From contig NZ_CP088936.1 in assembly GCF_021165755.1 (NCBI RefSeq), forward strand, positions 620,001-684,000: a stretch of DNA of 64,000 bases. The letters run 5' to 3'. The translations under genes were made by a program, and so were the position numbers. Numbering within the stretch: the stretch's first letter is position 1; every line of letters starts with the position of its first letter. Below, piece by piece: positions 20,840-30,476 of this stretch. This stretch comes from Borrelia sp. RT5S. GTDB lineage: Bacteria; Spirochaetota; Spirochaetia; Borreliales; Borreliaceae. The notes beneath the pieces were generated by a model. The model was not told where the DNA came from and ran no database searches. It saw only the letters and a program-made list of their open reading frames with translations.

Positions 20840-22405
20840 TTGACAAAGTCTTTCAGAGGTAAATATTTTGTTTTAGTCTTAATTTTTATCATTTTTTTGG
20901 GTTTATTTATTTTTTCGGGGTTCTTGTTCTATTTAAAACCTGTAATTTATGCAATATCGCCGATCCCTGCTTCGCATGAAAACGTAATTGTAATTAAGGG
21001 GCGCAATTTGGGGAGTAAAGTGGGGGATATTAATATTAATGACCACTATTTGATGAGGAGTAGTATCGTTAGTTGGAGAGATGAAGAAATTGTTTTCAGG
21101 ATTACAGATGAAATAAATTCTGGGCTTCTTTTCGTAAAGAGTGATCAAGGGTTTAGCAATGAGCTTTTTCTTGTAATTAGGAGACAGGTTCCAGTTAAGC
21201 TTGAAAGTGAGAATAAGCCATTGCTTTTTGATACCGAAAGTTTGGTTTTAACGACTAATATTCCTGTTGCATTAAGGGGCAGAAATTTAGCGTCGGATTT
21301 TTCTGTTGTTGAGGTATTTGTGCAAGCGAAGCAGCAACTTTATAAAGTTCTTCTTCAAGATATATTGAAGATATCCAGAGATGAAATCGAATTTATCCCC
21401 CCAAGGACAGTAAATCATAAGGGCGAGGTCTTCTTATTAGTTGACGGAGTTAAGAGCAATAAGATTCCCTTTAATTTTAAGTCAAATTTTTTTAAGTGGA
21501 CTTTAGGTGAGTTTAAGAACTTTAAGATATCTCAGGAGATTTATTTTGAGCAAGGATCTGATAAGGATTCTAAGCTTAAACGGGATGATATTAATTTTAA
21601 TGTTTTTTATCTAGGCCCAATTGAAAATGAGAGGCAGAAGATTAAGTTTTTAAATAATGATGGTACTGACCTAGGTTTGAATAATTTGTTTTTTAAAAGT
21701 TTAAAAGTTAATAAGCATTATTTGAAGTTCGAAATTGAAGCTCATAGGTTAAGTTTGGAAGTTATAGGTGATGAACATTTTTTATATGACATTAAGGTGA
21801 ATAAAAATAACGATATGCATGAATTTAAGACATATGTTTTAAATAAAAGGAACAATTATTTATTGTATGATTCACTTGATTTAAGTCCAATTACTGCAAG
21901 AATGAACAAGATAGATGGTGAGTCAGCTTATAAGTTGGCTAAATCTCTTATCGATGCTTTAGTATTGTATTTTAAGATTACAGATAATAATAGTTTAAGT
22001 TTGGAGGAGTCTATTAGGAGAAAAGAAATCTCGGAAGATAATCTGATTACACTTACTAATTTATTGTTTTTACAGGAAGGTATACCTTTAAGAACAGCAG
22101 TTGGGTTTTATTTTGATTCTGAGTCTTCTGTTCTTAAAAACCATACTTGGTGTGAATTTTTTCTAGACTCCATTGGGTTTATCTATTTTGATATAATAAA
22201 GGCGGTGTTATTTAAGAATAGTTCTAAATATTTTATGAATATGTCAGAGAATTATATTCATTATGGGTACAAGGAGAGTTTCGATGATTACTTGTCCCCT
22301 AATGAATATATGGATCTAGGGTTGTTAAAATACAAGAGCTTAACAAATCGCGATTATTCTCTGAACTATAGCTTTACTTTGGAGGAAAATATTAATGCGA
22401 GATAA
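20840..22405 (+). CDS. Membrane-anchored protein with IPT/TIG domain and inactive transglutaminase-like domain
   Basis: A protein of about 521 residues anchored by one N-terminal membrane segment (roughly residues 10-30) and otherwise outside the cytoplasm. The first domain (about residues 35-110, [20 protein letters not shown]) looks like an IPT/TIG immunoglobulin-like fold. Near the C-terminus, [12 protein letters not shown] followed by [19 protein letters not shown] matches a transglutaminase-like core with the His (435) and Asp (451) at the proper 16-residue spacing. The catalytic Cys, expected 15 residues before GIP, is Glu399. The enzyme should therefore be inactive and perhaps binds peptide or peptidoglycan. 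The proposed start is TTG 20840, behind AGAGGTTAGGG; TTG 20798 is an alternative overlapping cysS. The end overlaps glyA by 11 bases. Confidence 0.72.
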   Translation: MTKSFRGKYFVLVLIFIIFLGLFIFSGFLFYLKPVIYAISPIPASHENVIVIKGRNLGSKVGDININDHYLMRSSIVSWRDEEIVFRITDEINSGLLFVKSDQGFSNELFLVIRRQVPVKLESENKPLLFDTESLVLTTNIPVALRGRNLASDFSVVEVFVQAKQQLYKVLLQDILKISRDEIEFIPPRTVNHKGEVFLLVDGVKSNKIPFNFKSNFFKWTLGEFKNFKISQEIYFEQGSDKDSKLKRDDINFNVFYLGPIENERQKIKFLNNDGTDLGLNNLFFKSLKVNKHYLKFEIEAHRLSLEVIGDEHFLYDIKVNKNNDMHEFKTYVLNKRNNYLLYDSLDLSPITARMNKIDGESAYKLAKSLIDALVLYFKITDNNSLSLEESIRRKEISEDNLITLTNLLFLQEGIPLRTAVGFYFDSESSVLKNHTWCEFFLDSIGFIYFDIIKAVLFKNSSKYFMNMSENYIHYGYKESFDDYLSPNEYMDLGLLKYKSLTNRDYSLNYSFTLEENINAR

Positions 22406-23648
22406 AGATCTATTTGATTTAATTGATAAAGAGCACAAGAGAGAGAAGGAAAATATTGAGCTTATTGCCTCAGAAAATTTTGTATCTTCAGCTGTAAGAG
22501 AAGCTGTTGGGAGTGTTTTAACTAATAAATACGCCGAGGGATATCCTTTAAGGAGATACTATGGGGGTTGTTTTGTTGTTGATGAGGTTGAAAACTTAGC
22601 CATAGCAAGAGCAAGGGAACTTTTTGGTGCAAATTATGCCAATGTACAACCTCATAGTGGTTCTCAAGCTAACATGGCTGCAATAATGGCACTCATTAAT
22701 CCTGGGGATAGAATTCTTGGAATGGAATTGTCCCATGGAGGGCATTTGACGCATGGAAGTAAAGTTAGTTTTTCTGGAATATTTTTTAATGCGTATTCTT
22801 ATGGAGTATCAAAGGATACTGAGACTATTGATTATGATGAGGTTCTAAAGATAGCTAGGGAGTGTAGACCTAATTTAATAATAGCAGGTGCTTCTTCTTA
22901 CTCAAGGGAGATTGATTTTAAGAAGTTTCGTCAAATAGCTGATGAGGTTTCCGCTTATCTTTTGTGCGACATTGCTCATACAGCGGGTCTTATTGCTGTG
23001 GATTTGCATAATTCTCCGATTGATGTTGCACATGTTACTACAAGTACTACTCATAAGACGTTAAGGGGTCCTAGAGGAGGATTGATTCTTTCGGGTAATG
23101 AATCTGGGCGAATAGTCAATTTTAATAAGAAGGAGAGAGTTTTGGAAAGTGCCATTAATTCTTGTGTTTTTCCAGGAACTCAGGGTGGGCCTTTAATGCA
23201 TGTTGTTGCAGGCAAAGCAGTGGCTTTTGGAGAAGCTTTAAGGAAAGAATTTAAAGATTATATTTCTAAAGTCATAGAGAATACTAAGGCAATGGCTGAT
23301 TATTTTAGTGCAGAGGGTTTTAGAATAGTTAGTGGGGGAACGGACAATCATTTGTTTTTAGTGGATCTTGGTGTTTTGGGTATGACAGGAGCTGAGGCTG
23401 AGAAAATACTTGAGAGCGTAAACATTACGCTTAATAAAAATGCTATTCCTTTTGATTCAAGAAGTCCTTCTGTAGCCTCTGGGATTAGAATAGGAGCAGC
23501 AGCTATTACTTCAAGAGGGTTGGGTAAAGATGATTCTTTAAGGGTTGCAAGTCTTATTAACAGGGCTTTAAGAACTAAATCAGAGAGTGAGCTTGTAAGT
23601 ATAAAGAAAGAAGTTATAGAATTTATTAGCAGTTTTAATATGCCTTGA
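22395..23648 (+). CDS. glyA: Serine hydroxymethyltransferase
   Basis: A PLP enzyme that converts serine and tetrahydrofolate to glycine and methylene-tetrahydrofolate. The 417-residue protein shows [20 protein letters not shown] and the PLP-lysine motif [13 protein letters not shown], with the usual C-terminal [13 protein letters not shown]. The start ATG 22395 lies within the end of the preceding gene and follows a good GGAGG site. The glycine product may also feed the peptidoglycan branch; that link is inference. Confidence 0.96.
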   Translation: MRDKDLFDLIDKEHKREKENIELIASENFVSSAVREAVGSVLTNKYAEGYPLRRYYGGCFVVDEVENLAIARARELFGANYANVQPHSGSQANMAAIMALINPGDRILGMELSHGGHLTHGSKVSFSGIFFNAYSYGVSKDTETIDYDEVLKIARECRPNLIIAGASSYSREIDFKKFRQIADEVSAYLLCDIAHTAGLIAVDLHNSPIDVAHVTTSTTHKTLRGPRGGLILSGNESGRIVNFNKKERVLESAINSCVFPGTQGGPLMHVVAGKAVAFGEALRKEFKDYISKVIENTKAMADYFSAEGFRIVSGGTDNHLFLVDLGVLGMTGAEAEKILESVNITLNKNAIPFDSRSPSVASGIRIGAAAITSRGLGKDDSLRVASLINRALRTKSESELVSIKKEVIEFISSFNMP

Positions 23649-23670
23649 TTTAATTTACAGGTTATTTGTT

Positions 23671-24423
23671 TTGATATCTAATTTGTTTCGAATTTTCTTT
23701 TTGTTGATATTGTTTATTTTGATTTTCAATCCCTTTATTTTAAGTGTATTCTTTATGTTTGTTATTTTTTTAATAATTTCTAGTCTTTTGGGCGGGTTTA
23801 GGATATATACAACTAGGGATTATTCTTATTCTAGGACAAGAGAATTCGAATTTTACAAGCTGTCTTTTTTGCTTATGGCTAAGTTGGTTTCTATTTTAGG
23901 ATCAATTGCTGGAGAGCAATTAAATTATATTAACTTTATTATTAATTCTTTAAATTTATCTGAAAAAAATAAAACAGAGCTTTATAACATATTCCATTTC
24001 TCAATTACTAAGAACAGGAATGCAGACAAGATATTGTATACATTAAAGCTTGGATATTTCCAACATAAAGATCTTTTTGTTTGGCTTGTTTCAGCACTCA
24101 AAGAGATTAATAATTTGGCCAGATATAAAAATTCAGAGGGCGATAAATTTATTCTTTATGTTATTTCTTTTCTTGAGCTTGATTTTGAAAGTTACAATAC
24201 TTACAAAAATATTAACATAGAGATCATTAATCCCTACGATGTACTGGGTTTGAAATACAACTCTAGCGATGACGATATAAAAAGAGCATATAAAAAATTG
24301 GTCATTCAATTCCACCCAGATAGATTTACAAATGATCCCATTAGGCAAAAGGAGGCTAACGAAAAATTTATCAGGATTCGAGATGCCTATGAGAAGATAT
24401 GCAAAGAAAGAAATTTAAAATAA
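23671..24423 (+). CDS. DjlA-like membrane-anchored J-domain protein
   Basis: A 250-residue protein with an N-terminal pair of hydrophobic segments (about residues 3-45), a helical middle that resembles a TerB-type domain (LLMAKLVSILGSIAGEQ), and a C-terminal J domain with the HPD signature in IQFHPDRF near residue 215. The order TM - TerB - J is that of E. coli DjlA, a membrane-bound DnaK co-chaperone. It would stimulate DnaK ATPase at the membrane. The start is TTG 23671 with a weak ACAGG site; I see no better ATG before the hydrophobic segment. It follows glyA by 22 bases, and an intrinsic terminator follows its stop. Confidence 0.78.
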   Translation: MISNLFRIFFLLILFILIFNPFILSVFFMFVIFLIISSLLGGFRIYTTRDYSYSRTREFEFYKLSFLLMAKLVSILGSIAGEQLNYINFIINSLNLSEKNKTELYNIFHFSITKNRNADKILYTLKLGYFQHKDLFVWLVSALKEINNLARYKNSEGDKFILYVISFLELDFESYNTYKNINIEIINPYDVLGLKYNSSDDDIKRAYKKLVIQFHPDRFTNDPIRQKEANEKFIRIRDAYEKICKERNLK

Positions 24424-24437
24424 GAATAATTTTAAGT

Positions 24438-24486
24438 ATCCTTCTGAATCGTAAAGTTTCGTCATTCAGAAGGATTTGTTTTTGCT
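24438..24486 (+). terminator. Strong hairpin between the J-protein gene and p66, probably bidirectional
   Basis: ATCCTTCTGAAT (24438-24449) and ATTCAGAAGGAT (24464-24475) form a perfect 12-bp stem with a 14-base loop, followed by TTGTTTTTGCTT. It sits between convergent genes. Confidence 0.82.
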
Positions 24487-24489
24487 TAA

Positions 24490-26292
24490 TTATTCGTCAA
24501 AGGCTACTTTAAATGATAGGAATACGCTTCCCGCTCTGTCTTTTTTTGCAAGAATATCATTGGAGTCCCACCCAAGTGTAATTGTTGTAAATTTTATTAG
24601 CTTTTCTAGGTCAAGTCCGGCTTTTAAGTATAACTTCTTGTCTGAACCCTTAAATGAACCCAAAACGTGAGTACCTACATATGGAGTTATGTATGCCTTT
24701 GGTGATATAGATTCTAAAGGTATTGCGTAATCAACATACAAAGCAGCTCCGAGCTTAGCGGCGTTTACAAACGACACAGAAGGCTCATCCGCTGCAGGAG
24801 TAGTCTGATTTAGAATAGCAATTATGTCGTCTACATTAGGTTTTTCTTTTAATAAGTCGTAAATTCCACCTGAAATTATCCATCCAAGGCCAGGAATAAT
24901 CCCCTTTTTATTATCTTCATAAGTTGATAGTTCAACATTTAAAGTCTTAAATGACTTTTTTGCAATATCCTTTACTAGTTTCTTTCCAGAAGTAGGGTTA
25001 TACAAATTTTGTCCATAATTAACTCCAACACCGATTCCAGATTTTTTATCTTGTTCTCCAAAGATCCTTGTGCTATAAGAATCTTTTCCTTTAACGGAAA
25101 ATGACTCTTTTTCGCCTTCATCCTTATTCCAAGCAAAACCTATGTTAGCTCCCACAGAGAATGCAAAGTTGGTTTTTTTGTCTTGATTAAAGCCAAGCTT
25201 GTTTTCTGCTGGGTTGAATGCCACATCCTTGTCATCTGGTGTATTTGCTTTCTTGGAAATGTGTCCAAATGTAGAGAAATCGCTAGCAAAGAGATCTATT
25301 CCCAAATCAGATCCTGTTTGGAAAATTAAATAGGTATTCTTATTGTTTATCTTTGCAAGTCCAAGCTTGTATTGAAAACCAAGGGAAGCCATGATAGATG
25401 TATTTGACAAGGTTGGAACAACAAGATCAGATCCAATAGTAGCTTTATCCTTCAATCCGTATGTTATAGATGATATGTTAAACTTCTTATTTCCAAATGC
25501 GCCTGATACTCCAAAATTTAATTCAAGTGGTGTTTCTGCTACCACAGTTGTACTGTCTTTTTCGAGCTCATTTTTTATTGGTTTCCATTTTACTTGAGTT
25601 CCGTAAAGCATACCAGTATAAATGTTATTATAAGGTTTGTTTTTATCATTTAGTTTTCCATGGTTTCTATTCCCCGTTCCTGTTGCTCCAATTGCAAGTA
25701 TAAGTTCCAATTGGGGGATACTGTATCCAAACTGCAGTGTTCCTATCTTTTTATCTGTGCCTCTTGCAAGAATTGTTTTTCGTAAAGCTCTGTCATCACT
25801 AGGGAATCCGTAGTAGTCACTCTTAATGCTAGTCATTGGAGCATAGCTGAATAAGGATTCTTGGTTAAAATCAAAGTCAGTCATTGAGTTCATCTTAACG
25901 TAGAAATCATACACATTTATTTTTGCTACGATATCGCCTACATCAAGTTTGAAAGAGGCGTCCTTTTGCCCTTCAACTTTTAAAGCTAGATCTTCTATTT
26001 TAACGTAAGCTGAAAAGGGATCATCCTTTCCCACTTCTGCATGCTTTTTAAATGGTAAAAACTTAATTCCTATTTTACTTTTGTTTTCCAAGCCAGGAAC
26101 TTGTTCATCCATGTCTAGCCTAAACTCACTGGTGTTTTCAAATTCAAATTTAGGTTTCCATAGATCTAGGCTAAATGCATCCTTTTCATCTTTTTTGTCT
26201 TGCGTTGTGACCTGCGTCGCATCTTGCGCAAAACCTGACATAGAAGCGGCCAGGAACAGACTGAAAATGCATAATATCAGTTTTTTATTCAT
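24490..26292 (-). CDS. p66: P66-family outer-membrane porin
   Basis: A 600-residue precursor with a clear signal peptide (MNKKLILCIFSLFLAASMSG, cleavage likely after FAQ). The mature protein is rich in alternating hydrophobic and polar residues with many Tyr, Phe, Gly and Lys turns, and ends in LSFKVAFDE, as a beta-barrel should. Length, gene neighbourhood (before lctP and dacA on the chromosome) and composition fit Borrelia P66, a large-channel porin that in Lyme species also binds beta-3 integrins. Whether this protein binds integrin cannot be seen; it is somewhat shorter than the ~618-residue Lyme form. ATG 26292 follows an AAAGGAGA site. A -10-like TATAAT lies at 26325-26330 on the minus strand without a good -35. 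Confidence 0.87.
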   Translation of the reverse strand: MNKKLILCIFSLFLAASMSGFAQDATQVTTQDKKDEKDAFSLDLWKPKFEFENTSEFRLDMDEQVPGLENKSKIGIKFLPFKKHAEVGKDDPFSAYVKIEDLALKVEGQKDASFKLDVGDIVAKINVYDFYVKMNSMTDFDFNQESLFSYAPMTSIKSDYYGFPSDDRALRKTILARGTDKKIGTLQFGYSIPQLELILAIGATGTGNRNHGKLNDKNKPYNNIYTGMLYGTQVKWKPIKNELEKDSTTVVAETPLELNFGVSGAFGNKKFNISSITYGLKDKATIGSDLVVPTLSNTSIMASLGFQYKLGLAKINNKNTYLIFQTGSDLGIDLFASDFSTFGHISKKANTPDDKDVAFNPAENKLGFNQDKKTNFAFSVGANIGFAWNKDEGEKESFSVKGKDSYSTRIFGEQDKKSGIGVGVNYGQNLYNPTSGKKLVKDIAKKSFKTLNVELSTYEDNKKGIIPGLGWIISGGIYDLLKEKPNVDDIIAILNQTTPAADEPSVSFVNAAKLGAALYVDYAIPLESISPKAYITPYVGTHVLGSFKGSDKKLYLKAGLDLEKLIKFTTITLGWDSNDILAKKDRAGSVFLSFKVAFDE

Positions 26293-26352
26293 TTTGTATC
26301 TCCTTTGTTGTAAGACTTAGGTTTATTATAAGTTTTAAATAATACTTCATCT

Positions 26353-26390
26353 AGGGACGCCACTCCTTGGATAAAAATATAAGCATCCCT
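26353..26390. repeat. Inverted repeat upstream of p66
   Basis: AGGGACGC (26353-26360) and GCATCCCT (26383-26390) form an 8-bp imperfect stem around 22 bases, just upstream of the p66 -10 element. It is not followed by a T run on either strand, so a regulatory site is more likely than a terminator. The rest of the 261-base gap between p66 and lctP is A+T-rich with nothing else recognisable. Confidence 0.4.
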
Positions 26391-26553
26391 GATTTATGAT
26401 ATTAATATTTAGATCAAAATTCAAGCATTTTTTAGTTTGCACTGTTTATTTCCAAATAAGACTAAAATTGACACTTTGACAGCTTTACTCGAAAATATCT
26501 TAATTTTATTAATATTTCGCTACTCTCCTTTATTTAAATATTTAATTTAATAT

Positions 26554-28056
26554 TTATTTTATAACAAAATAAACTAGTATCCCTGATATAACAATGTAAC
26601 AAAGAGCATATAAGATAGTTTTTGATAGTAGTCTTCCTTCTTGTCCAATAAGACCTGCAGTTGTAGTTGCTATTGTGATGTTTTGGGGGGAAATCATTTT
26701 TCCTCCTGTTGCTCCTGTTGTGTTTGCAGCCGCGAGCCAATAAGGATTAGCAGAGATGTTTTCTGCAATTTGTGTTTGTAGGGGCCCAAATAAAATGTTT
26801 GAGACAGTATCACTACCTGTTAAGAAAGTACCAAGAGCGCCTATTAAGGGGCTAAATAATGGGTAAAGTGTGCCTGTTAAAATTGAGATGCCGTCTGCGA
26901 TGTCTTTTATCATTCCACTATGTGTCATAAGCCTTGATATTGATACTATACAAATAATTACAAATGAAGATAAGGCCATTTTTTTTACAGTAAGTATGAA
27001 TACTTTTAATTGTTCAATCAAAGGAATGCCTCTTATTGAGTAGGACAATATTGTTGCAAGAAGAATTAATAATCCTGGCGAGGTTATCCATTTAAAGTGC
27101 AAGGGAGCCGTCCCAGGGTAAACTTCAAGAACAGTCTTAAAGCTTGACAGGTATTTATTTATGCTGTGGAAAAGTGGCGAAACAGTTATTATGAATGAGA
27201 CTATTAAAATATAAGGAAGACAAGCAAGAAAACCTTGTTTTACTGATACTTTTACGGCGGTATGATCTGTGTCTTTTTTTTCGAAAAATTTTATATAAAA
27301 TACTGTTATAACCATTGAGAGCATGCTTCCAAGTACAGCAGGAAGTTCTGGCCCCAATGCTCTTGATACATAAATTTGAGATACTGCCATTGATAGCCCT
27401 GAAAGGAGCGTGAGCGTAAATATACCCCTAATTCCAGCAATGCCCCCACCCACTAGCATTACTAGTATAAACGGTATGACAATAGTTGGCAGCATTAGTT
27501 GCAAGGCAATATCAGATGATACCACCTTAACATCTAGTCCTGTCGATTGGGCTAGAGATGTGATAGGAATTCCTACAGAACCATATGCGGTTGAAGATGT
27601 GTTCATAATCAGACATATAAAACATGCAAAGATTGGCTCAAACCCTATTGCTATTAATATTGAGACTGGAATCGCAACAGCAGTACCATAACCCGCAACG
27701 CCCTCTAAAAAATTCCCAAACCCCCATGCTACAAGTAAAACAATTATTCGCTTATCAGATGATACACTTGATAACATAGATTTTATAACTCTCATGTCAT
27801 TTTGGCTTTCAGACATTTTATAAGTGAAGATAGCAGCAATAATCACAATGACTATTGGCCATATTCCCATCATTGCTCCCTCAAGTATTGCAAGACTTGT
27901 GTTAGTTATTCCTAAATTTTTATCAAACAAAACCATTGCAGTAGTTACTGCTAAGCATACTGGTATCACAAAATAAGCTGGTTTTTTTAATATTCCAAGT
28001 CCAATGATTATCAATACGATTGGTATTAAGGCTTTCATGAAAGCGTAAGAATTCAT
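26554..28056 (-). CDS. lctP: L-lactate permease (LctP family)
   Basis: A 500-residue inner-membrane protein with about twelve to fourteen hydrophobic segments. It shows LctP-family motifs: GFGNFLEGVAGYGTAVAIP, MNTSSTAYGSVGIP, and near the C-terminus FLTGSDTVSNILFGPLQ and NTTGATGGKMISPQNITIA. LctP carries lactate (and glycolate) with protons. Because Borrelia ferments glucose to lactate, export is as likely as uptake. It is a little shorter than the ~550-residue E. coli protein. The start ATG 28056 follows an AAAGGAG site. It is divergent from dacA. Confidence 0.92.
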   Translation of the reverse strand: MNSYAFMKALIPIVLIIIGLGILKKPAYFVIPVCLAVTTAMVLFDKNLGITNTSLAILEGAMMGIWPIVIVIIAAIFTYKMSESQNDMRVIKSMLSSVSSDKRIIVLLVAWGFGNFLEGVAGYGTAVAIPVSILIAIGFEPIFACFICLIMNTSSTAYGSVGIPITSLAQSTGLDVKVVSSDIALQLMLPTIVIPFILVMLVGGGIAGIRGIFTLTLLSGLSMAVSQIYVSRALGPELPAVLGSMLSMVITVFYIKFFEKKDTDHTAVKVSVKQGFLACLPYILIVSFIITVSPLFHSINKYLSSFKTVLEVYPGTAPLHFKWITSPGLLILLATILSYSIRGIPLIEQLKVFILTVKKMALSSFVIICIVSISRLMTHSGMIKDIADGISILTGTLYPLFSPLIGALGTFLTGSDTVSNILFGPLQTQIAENISANPYWLAAANTTGATGGKMISPQNITIATTTAGLIGQEGRLLSKTILYALCYIVISGILVYFVIK

Positions 28057-28146
28057 AATATATCTACTCCTTTATAAATTTACCATCTACAATTTATCCC
28101 TTAAGTTTATAATAAATTTCCACGCAATAATATATAATATTACTGC

Positions 28147-29340
28147 ATGAAAATTGTCTCGGCTATGCTACAGATTTTAATTTTATCCGGTGAGCTTTTT
28201 TCAATTGATTTGGTTGAGGTTGAAAGAGTCGCAAAGGACGCAAAGTCGGTTGTTCTTCTTGATTATGATACTAAGCGTGTTCTTTATGCGAGGAGACCCA
28301 ATCTAATTTTCCCACCAGCATCTCTTACTAAACTTGTCACAATTTATACTGCTTTAATTGAGGCAAGGAAAAAGAATGTGGATTTTAAAACTATTGTGCC
28401 CATTAGTGAAGCTGCTTCGTATTATAATGCTCCACCAAATTCTTCTTTAATGTTTTTAGAAAAAGGACAGAGAGTGAATTTTGAGGAATTACTTAAAGGA
28501 CTTGCGGTTTCCTCTGGAAATGATGCTGCTGTAGCTATTGCTGAGTTTATGGCGGGAGGGGATTTAGGCGGTTTTGTTAATTTAATGAACATTAATGTCC
28601 TAAACTTGGGTCTTTTGAATATGCATTTTGTTGATACATCAGGGTATAGCGACAGCAATGAAATTACAGCAATAGAAATGGCATTGTTTTCAGGAACTTA
28701 CATAGAAAAATTTGAATTTATGCTGAGGATACATTCTCTTGAAAGTTTTATTTATCCAAAACCTGAAAATTTAGGAGATAAATCTGCTTCAAATGTGCTA
28801 AATCTGAAGCAACATAATAAAAATCTTTTAATATACAGTTATTCCTATGCTGATGGCCTTAAGACGGGTTATATTGGAAAATCGGGATTAAATATTGTTG
28901 CTACAGCTAAAAGGGGAGAAATGAGATTAATATCCGTAATTTTAGGTGTTGATAAGGGGATTGATAATGGGGGTGAGAAAAGGCGTGCTTTAATTGCTGA
29001 GAAATTATTTGAATATGGATTTAATAATTATCATAAATTTTCTTTCATTGTAAAATCAAAAGAAAGGGTCTATAATGGGGAGACGAGTACGGTCGATGTC
29101 TCGTCTAGGGTGCCTTTTAGGTATGTTTTTTCAAAAGATGAAGTTGATAGAGTGAGGGTTGACTCCCGCATGAGGAATTTGGTTGCTCCACTTGGTGGGG
29201 ATGATGCGGTTGGAAAAGCTGAGTTTTTTTTGGATAATGATAAACTGGGTGAGTTAGATTTGTTCAGTAAGCGAGTTAGGAGATTGGGATTTTTTAATAG
29301 TTTTTATAAGTTTGTTGTGAGTTTTTTCGAAAGAGAGTAA
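28147..29340 (+). CDS. dacA: D-alanyl-D-alanine carboxypeptidase (penicillin-binding protein)
   Basis: Trims the terminal D-Ala from peptidoglycan stem peptides in the periplasm. The 397-residue S11 peptidase has the three active-site motifs: SLTK (Ser59-Lys62), SGN (123-125) and KTG (239-241). A short signal-like hydrophobic N-terminus precedes it, and a basic, hydrophobic C-terminus may be an amphipathic membrane anchor as in other DacA proteins. A TATAAT at 28133-28138 lies only eight bases before the ATG, and no ribosome binding site is visible, so the transcript may have almost no leader. cheD starts 8 bases downstream. Confidence 0.93.
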   Translation: MKIVSAMLQILILSGELFSIDLVEVERVAKDAKSVVLLDYDTKRVLYARRPNLIFPPASLTKLVTIYTALIEARKKNVDFKTIVPISEAASYYNAPPNSSLMFLEKGQRVNFEELLKGLAVSSGNDAAVAIAEFMAGGDLGGFVNLMNINVLNLGLLNMHFVDTSGYSDSNEITAIEMALFSGTYIEKFEFMLRIHSLESFIYPKPENLGDKSASNVLNLKQHNKNLLIYSYSYADGLKTGYIGKSGLNIVATAKRGEMRLISVILGVDKGIDNGGEKRRALIAEKLFEYGFNNYHKFSFIVKSKERVYNGETSTVDVSSRVPFRYVFSKDEVDRVRVDSRMRNLVAPLGGDDAVGKAEFFLDNDKLGELDLFSKRVRRLGFFNSFYKFVVSFFERE

Positions 29341-29348
29341 TAAGGTTT

Positions 29349-29840
29349 ATGTTAAGTCACTTTAATTTTAAGTTAAAAAGAGATGTTACGATAATAGTTC
29401 CAGGCGAAGCTTTTGTGTCGAGTAATAGGGTTATTTCTACAATACTTGGGTCTTGTGTTTCTGTTGTGCTTCATGATGGGGTGCGTAATGTTATTGGGGT
29501 GAATCATTATGTTTTAGTGAAATCGGAATCGGAGGTTGCTTCCTCACAGAAGGGTAGATATGGGGTCTACGCTGTTCCTATGCTAATCGATGCTATGTTA
29601 GACAGTGGATCCTTGAAAAATAATCTTAAGGCTAAGCTTTTTGGGGGGGCTAATTTCATGGCAAAGGGAGCTATAAGGGTGGGGTCTGAGAATGCAGAAT
29701 TTGCAGTTAGTGTGTTGGCCAAGTACGGCATTCCGGTTTTGAGTAAAGATTTTGATCAATCTAGATCTAGGAAGATTTTTGCCTATCCTGAAAACTTTAA
29801 GGTCGTGGTGGAATATCCAGATGGGGCCAAGGTTTTTTAA
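29349..29840 (+). CDS. cheD: Chemoreceptor glutamine deamidase CheD
   Basis: Deamidates glutamines on chemoreceptors and, in other bacteria, interacts with the CheC/CheX phosphatases. The 163-residue protein keeps the catalytic Cys36 in LGSCVSVVLHD and His53 in GVNHYVLV, followed by KLFGGANF. Probable substrates include the two receptors encoded at 13.7-18.3 kb. It is separated from dacA by 8 bases and is followed by the helicase relic. Confidence 0.93.
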   Translation: MLSHFNFKLKRDVTIIVPGEAFVSSNRVISTILGSCVSVVLHDGVRNVIGVNHYVLVKSESEVASSQKGRYGVYAVPMLIDAMLDSGSLKNNLKAKLFGGANFMAKGAIRVGSENAEFAVSVLAKYGIPVLSKDFDQSRSRKIFAYPENFKVVVEYPDGAKVF

Positions 29841-29849
29841 TTTTGCTTA

Positions 29850-30369
29850 ATGATTAATTTTGACACAAAGCTGTTACCACTATTGGTAGGTTCCTTTTAA
29901 TAATTGCCGGTGTTGTAGCTGTAAAGTCGAGGGTTATTGCTTATCAAATAGCTCATCTTCTCGTGGATAGCATTGCTCGGAAAGAGATTTTGCCTCTTAC
30001 CTTTGCAAATAAAGCTGTCAGTGAAATGAAGGGGTAGGATAGTGTGTTTGTTAGAGCGGTCTCTTAGTGATCTTACCATTATTATTTTTCATGCATTTGC
30101 TCTTATGTTTTTAAATGAAAGTCAAAAAGGGTTAGATTATAGGAGAGATTTTAACATTTACGATGAGAATGACAAGATTGGCCTTACCGAAGAAATCTTA
30201 ATTTGGTAGGGGGGATCATTGCGTTCTATTAGCGATTTTGTATCGCTTTTTAAAAATGAACTTGTTTCTTTAAATGATCTTAAGAGTGATGATAAGAAAA
30301 CCTTTTGAAGTTTTAGGGGGAGAGATTAAAACTGTACGATTCTTTTGATTTTGAAGATCTCTGCTCGTA
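29850..30369 (+). pseudogene. Relic of a UvrD/Rep/PcrA-type superfamily 1 helicase gene
   Basis: Between cheD and pepD there is no open gene, but four blocks in shifting frames read as the N-terminal part of a Rep/PcrA helicase. Block 1 (29864-30037) reads KAVTTIGRFLLIIAG, then VVAVKSRVIAYQIAHLL and EILPLTFANKAVSEMKG before a stop: the usual AGAGSGKT Walker A has become AGVVAVKS. Block 2 (30063-30209) reads LTIIIFHAFALMF and FNIYDENDK (motif Ib region). Block 3 (30214-30309) reads RSISDFVSLFKNEL. Block 4 (30328-30369) reads KLYDSFDFEDLCS, the stretch just before motif II. The first codons (29850-29870) are in yet another frame. Motif II and everything after it are deleted. In the Lyme agent an intact helicase gene occupies this place, as I recall. 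Confidence 0.88.
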
Positions 30370-30379
30370 AGGTTAGATT

Positions 30380-30408
30380 TTGCATTCCAACTTGCATTTT
30401 AGTATTAT
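30380..30408 (+). promoter_or_regulatory. Predicted promoter of pepD
   Basis: TTGCAT (30380-30385) and TATTAT (30403-30408) are 17 bases apart, about 65 bases before the pepD start and just behind the helicase relic. Confidence 0.45.
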
Positions 30409-30476
30409 AAGGTAGTTTTACCAAATAAATGTATCTAGTATGAAATTTTTATTAATTCTTAATTAAGGGGGCGTAT

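Noticed and set aside
24490-24670. Plus-strand frame overlapping the end of p66
   Set aside because: It begins inside the terminator T tract and is antisense to p66 coding sequence.
29897-30079. Minus-strand frame of 60 codons in the cheD-pepD gap
   Set aside because: No ribosome binding site or family likeness; it is antisense to the helicase relic, which explains the sequence.
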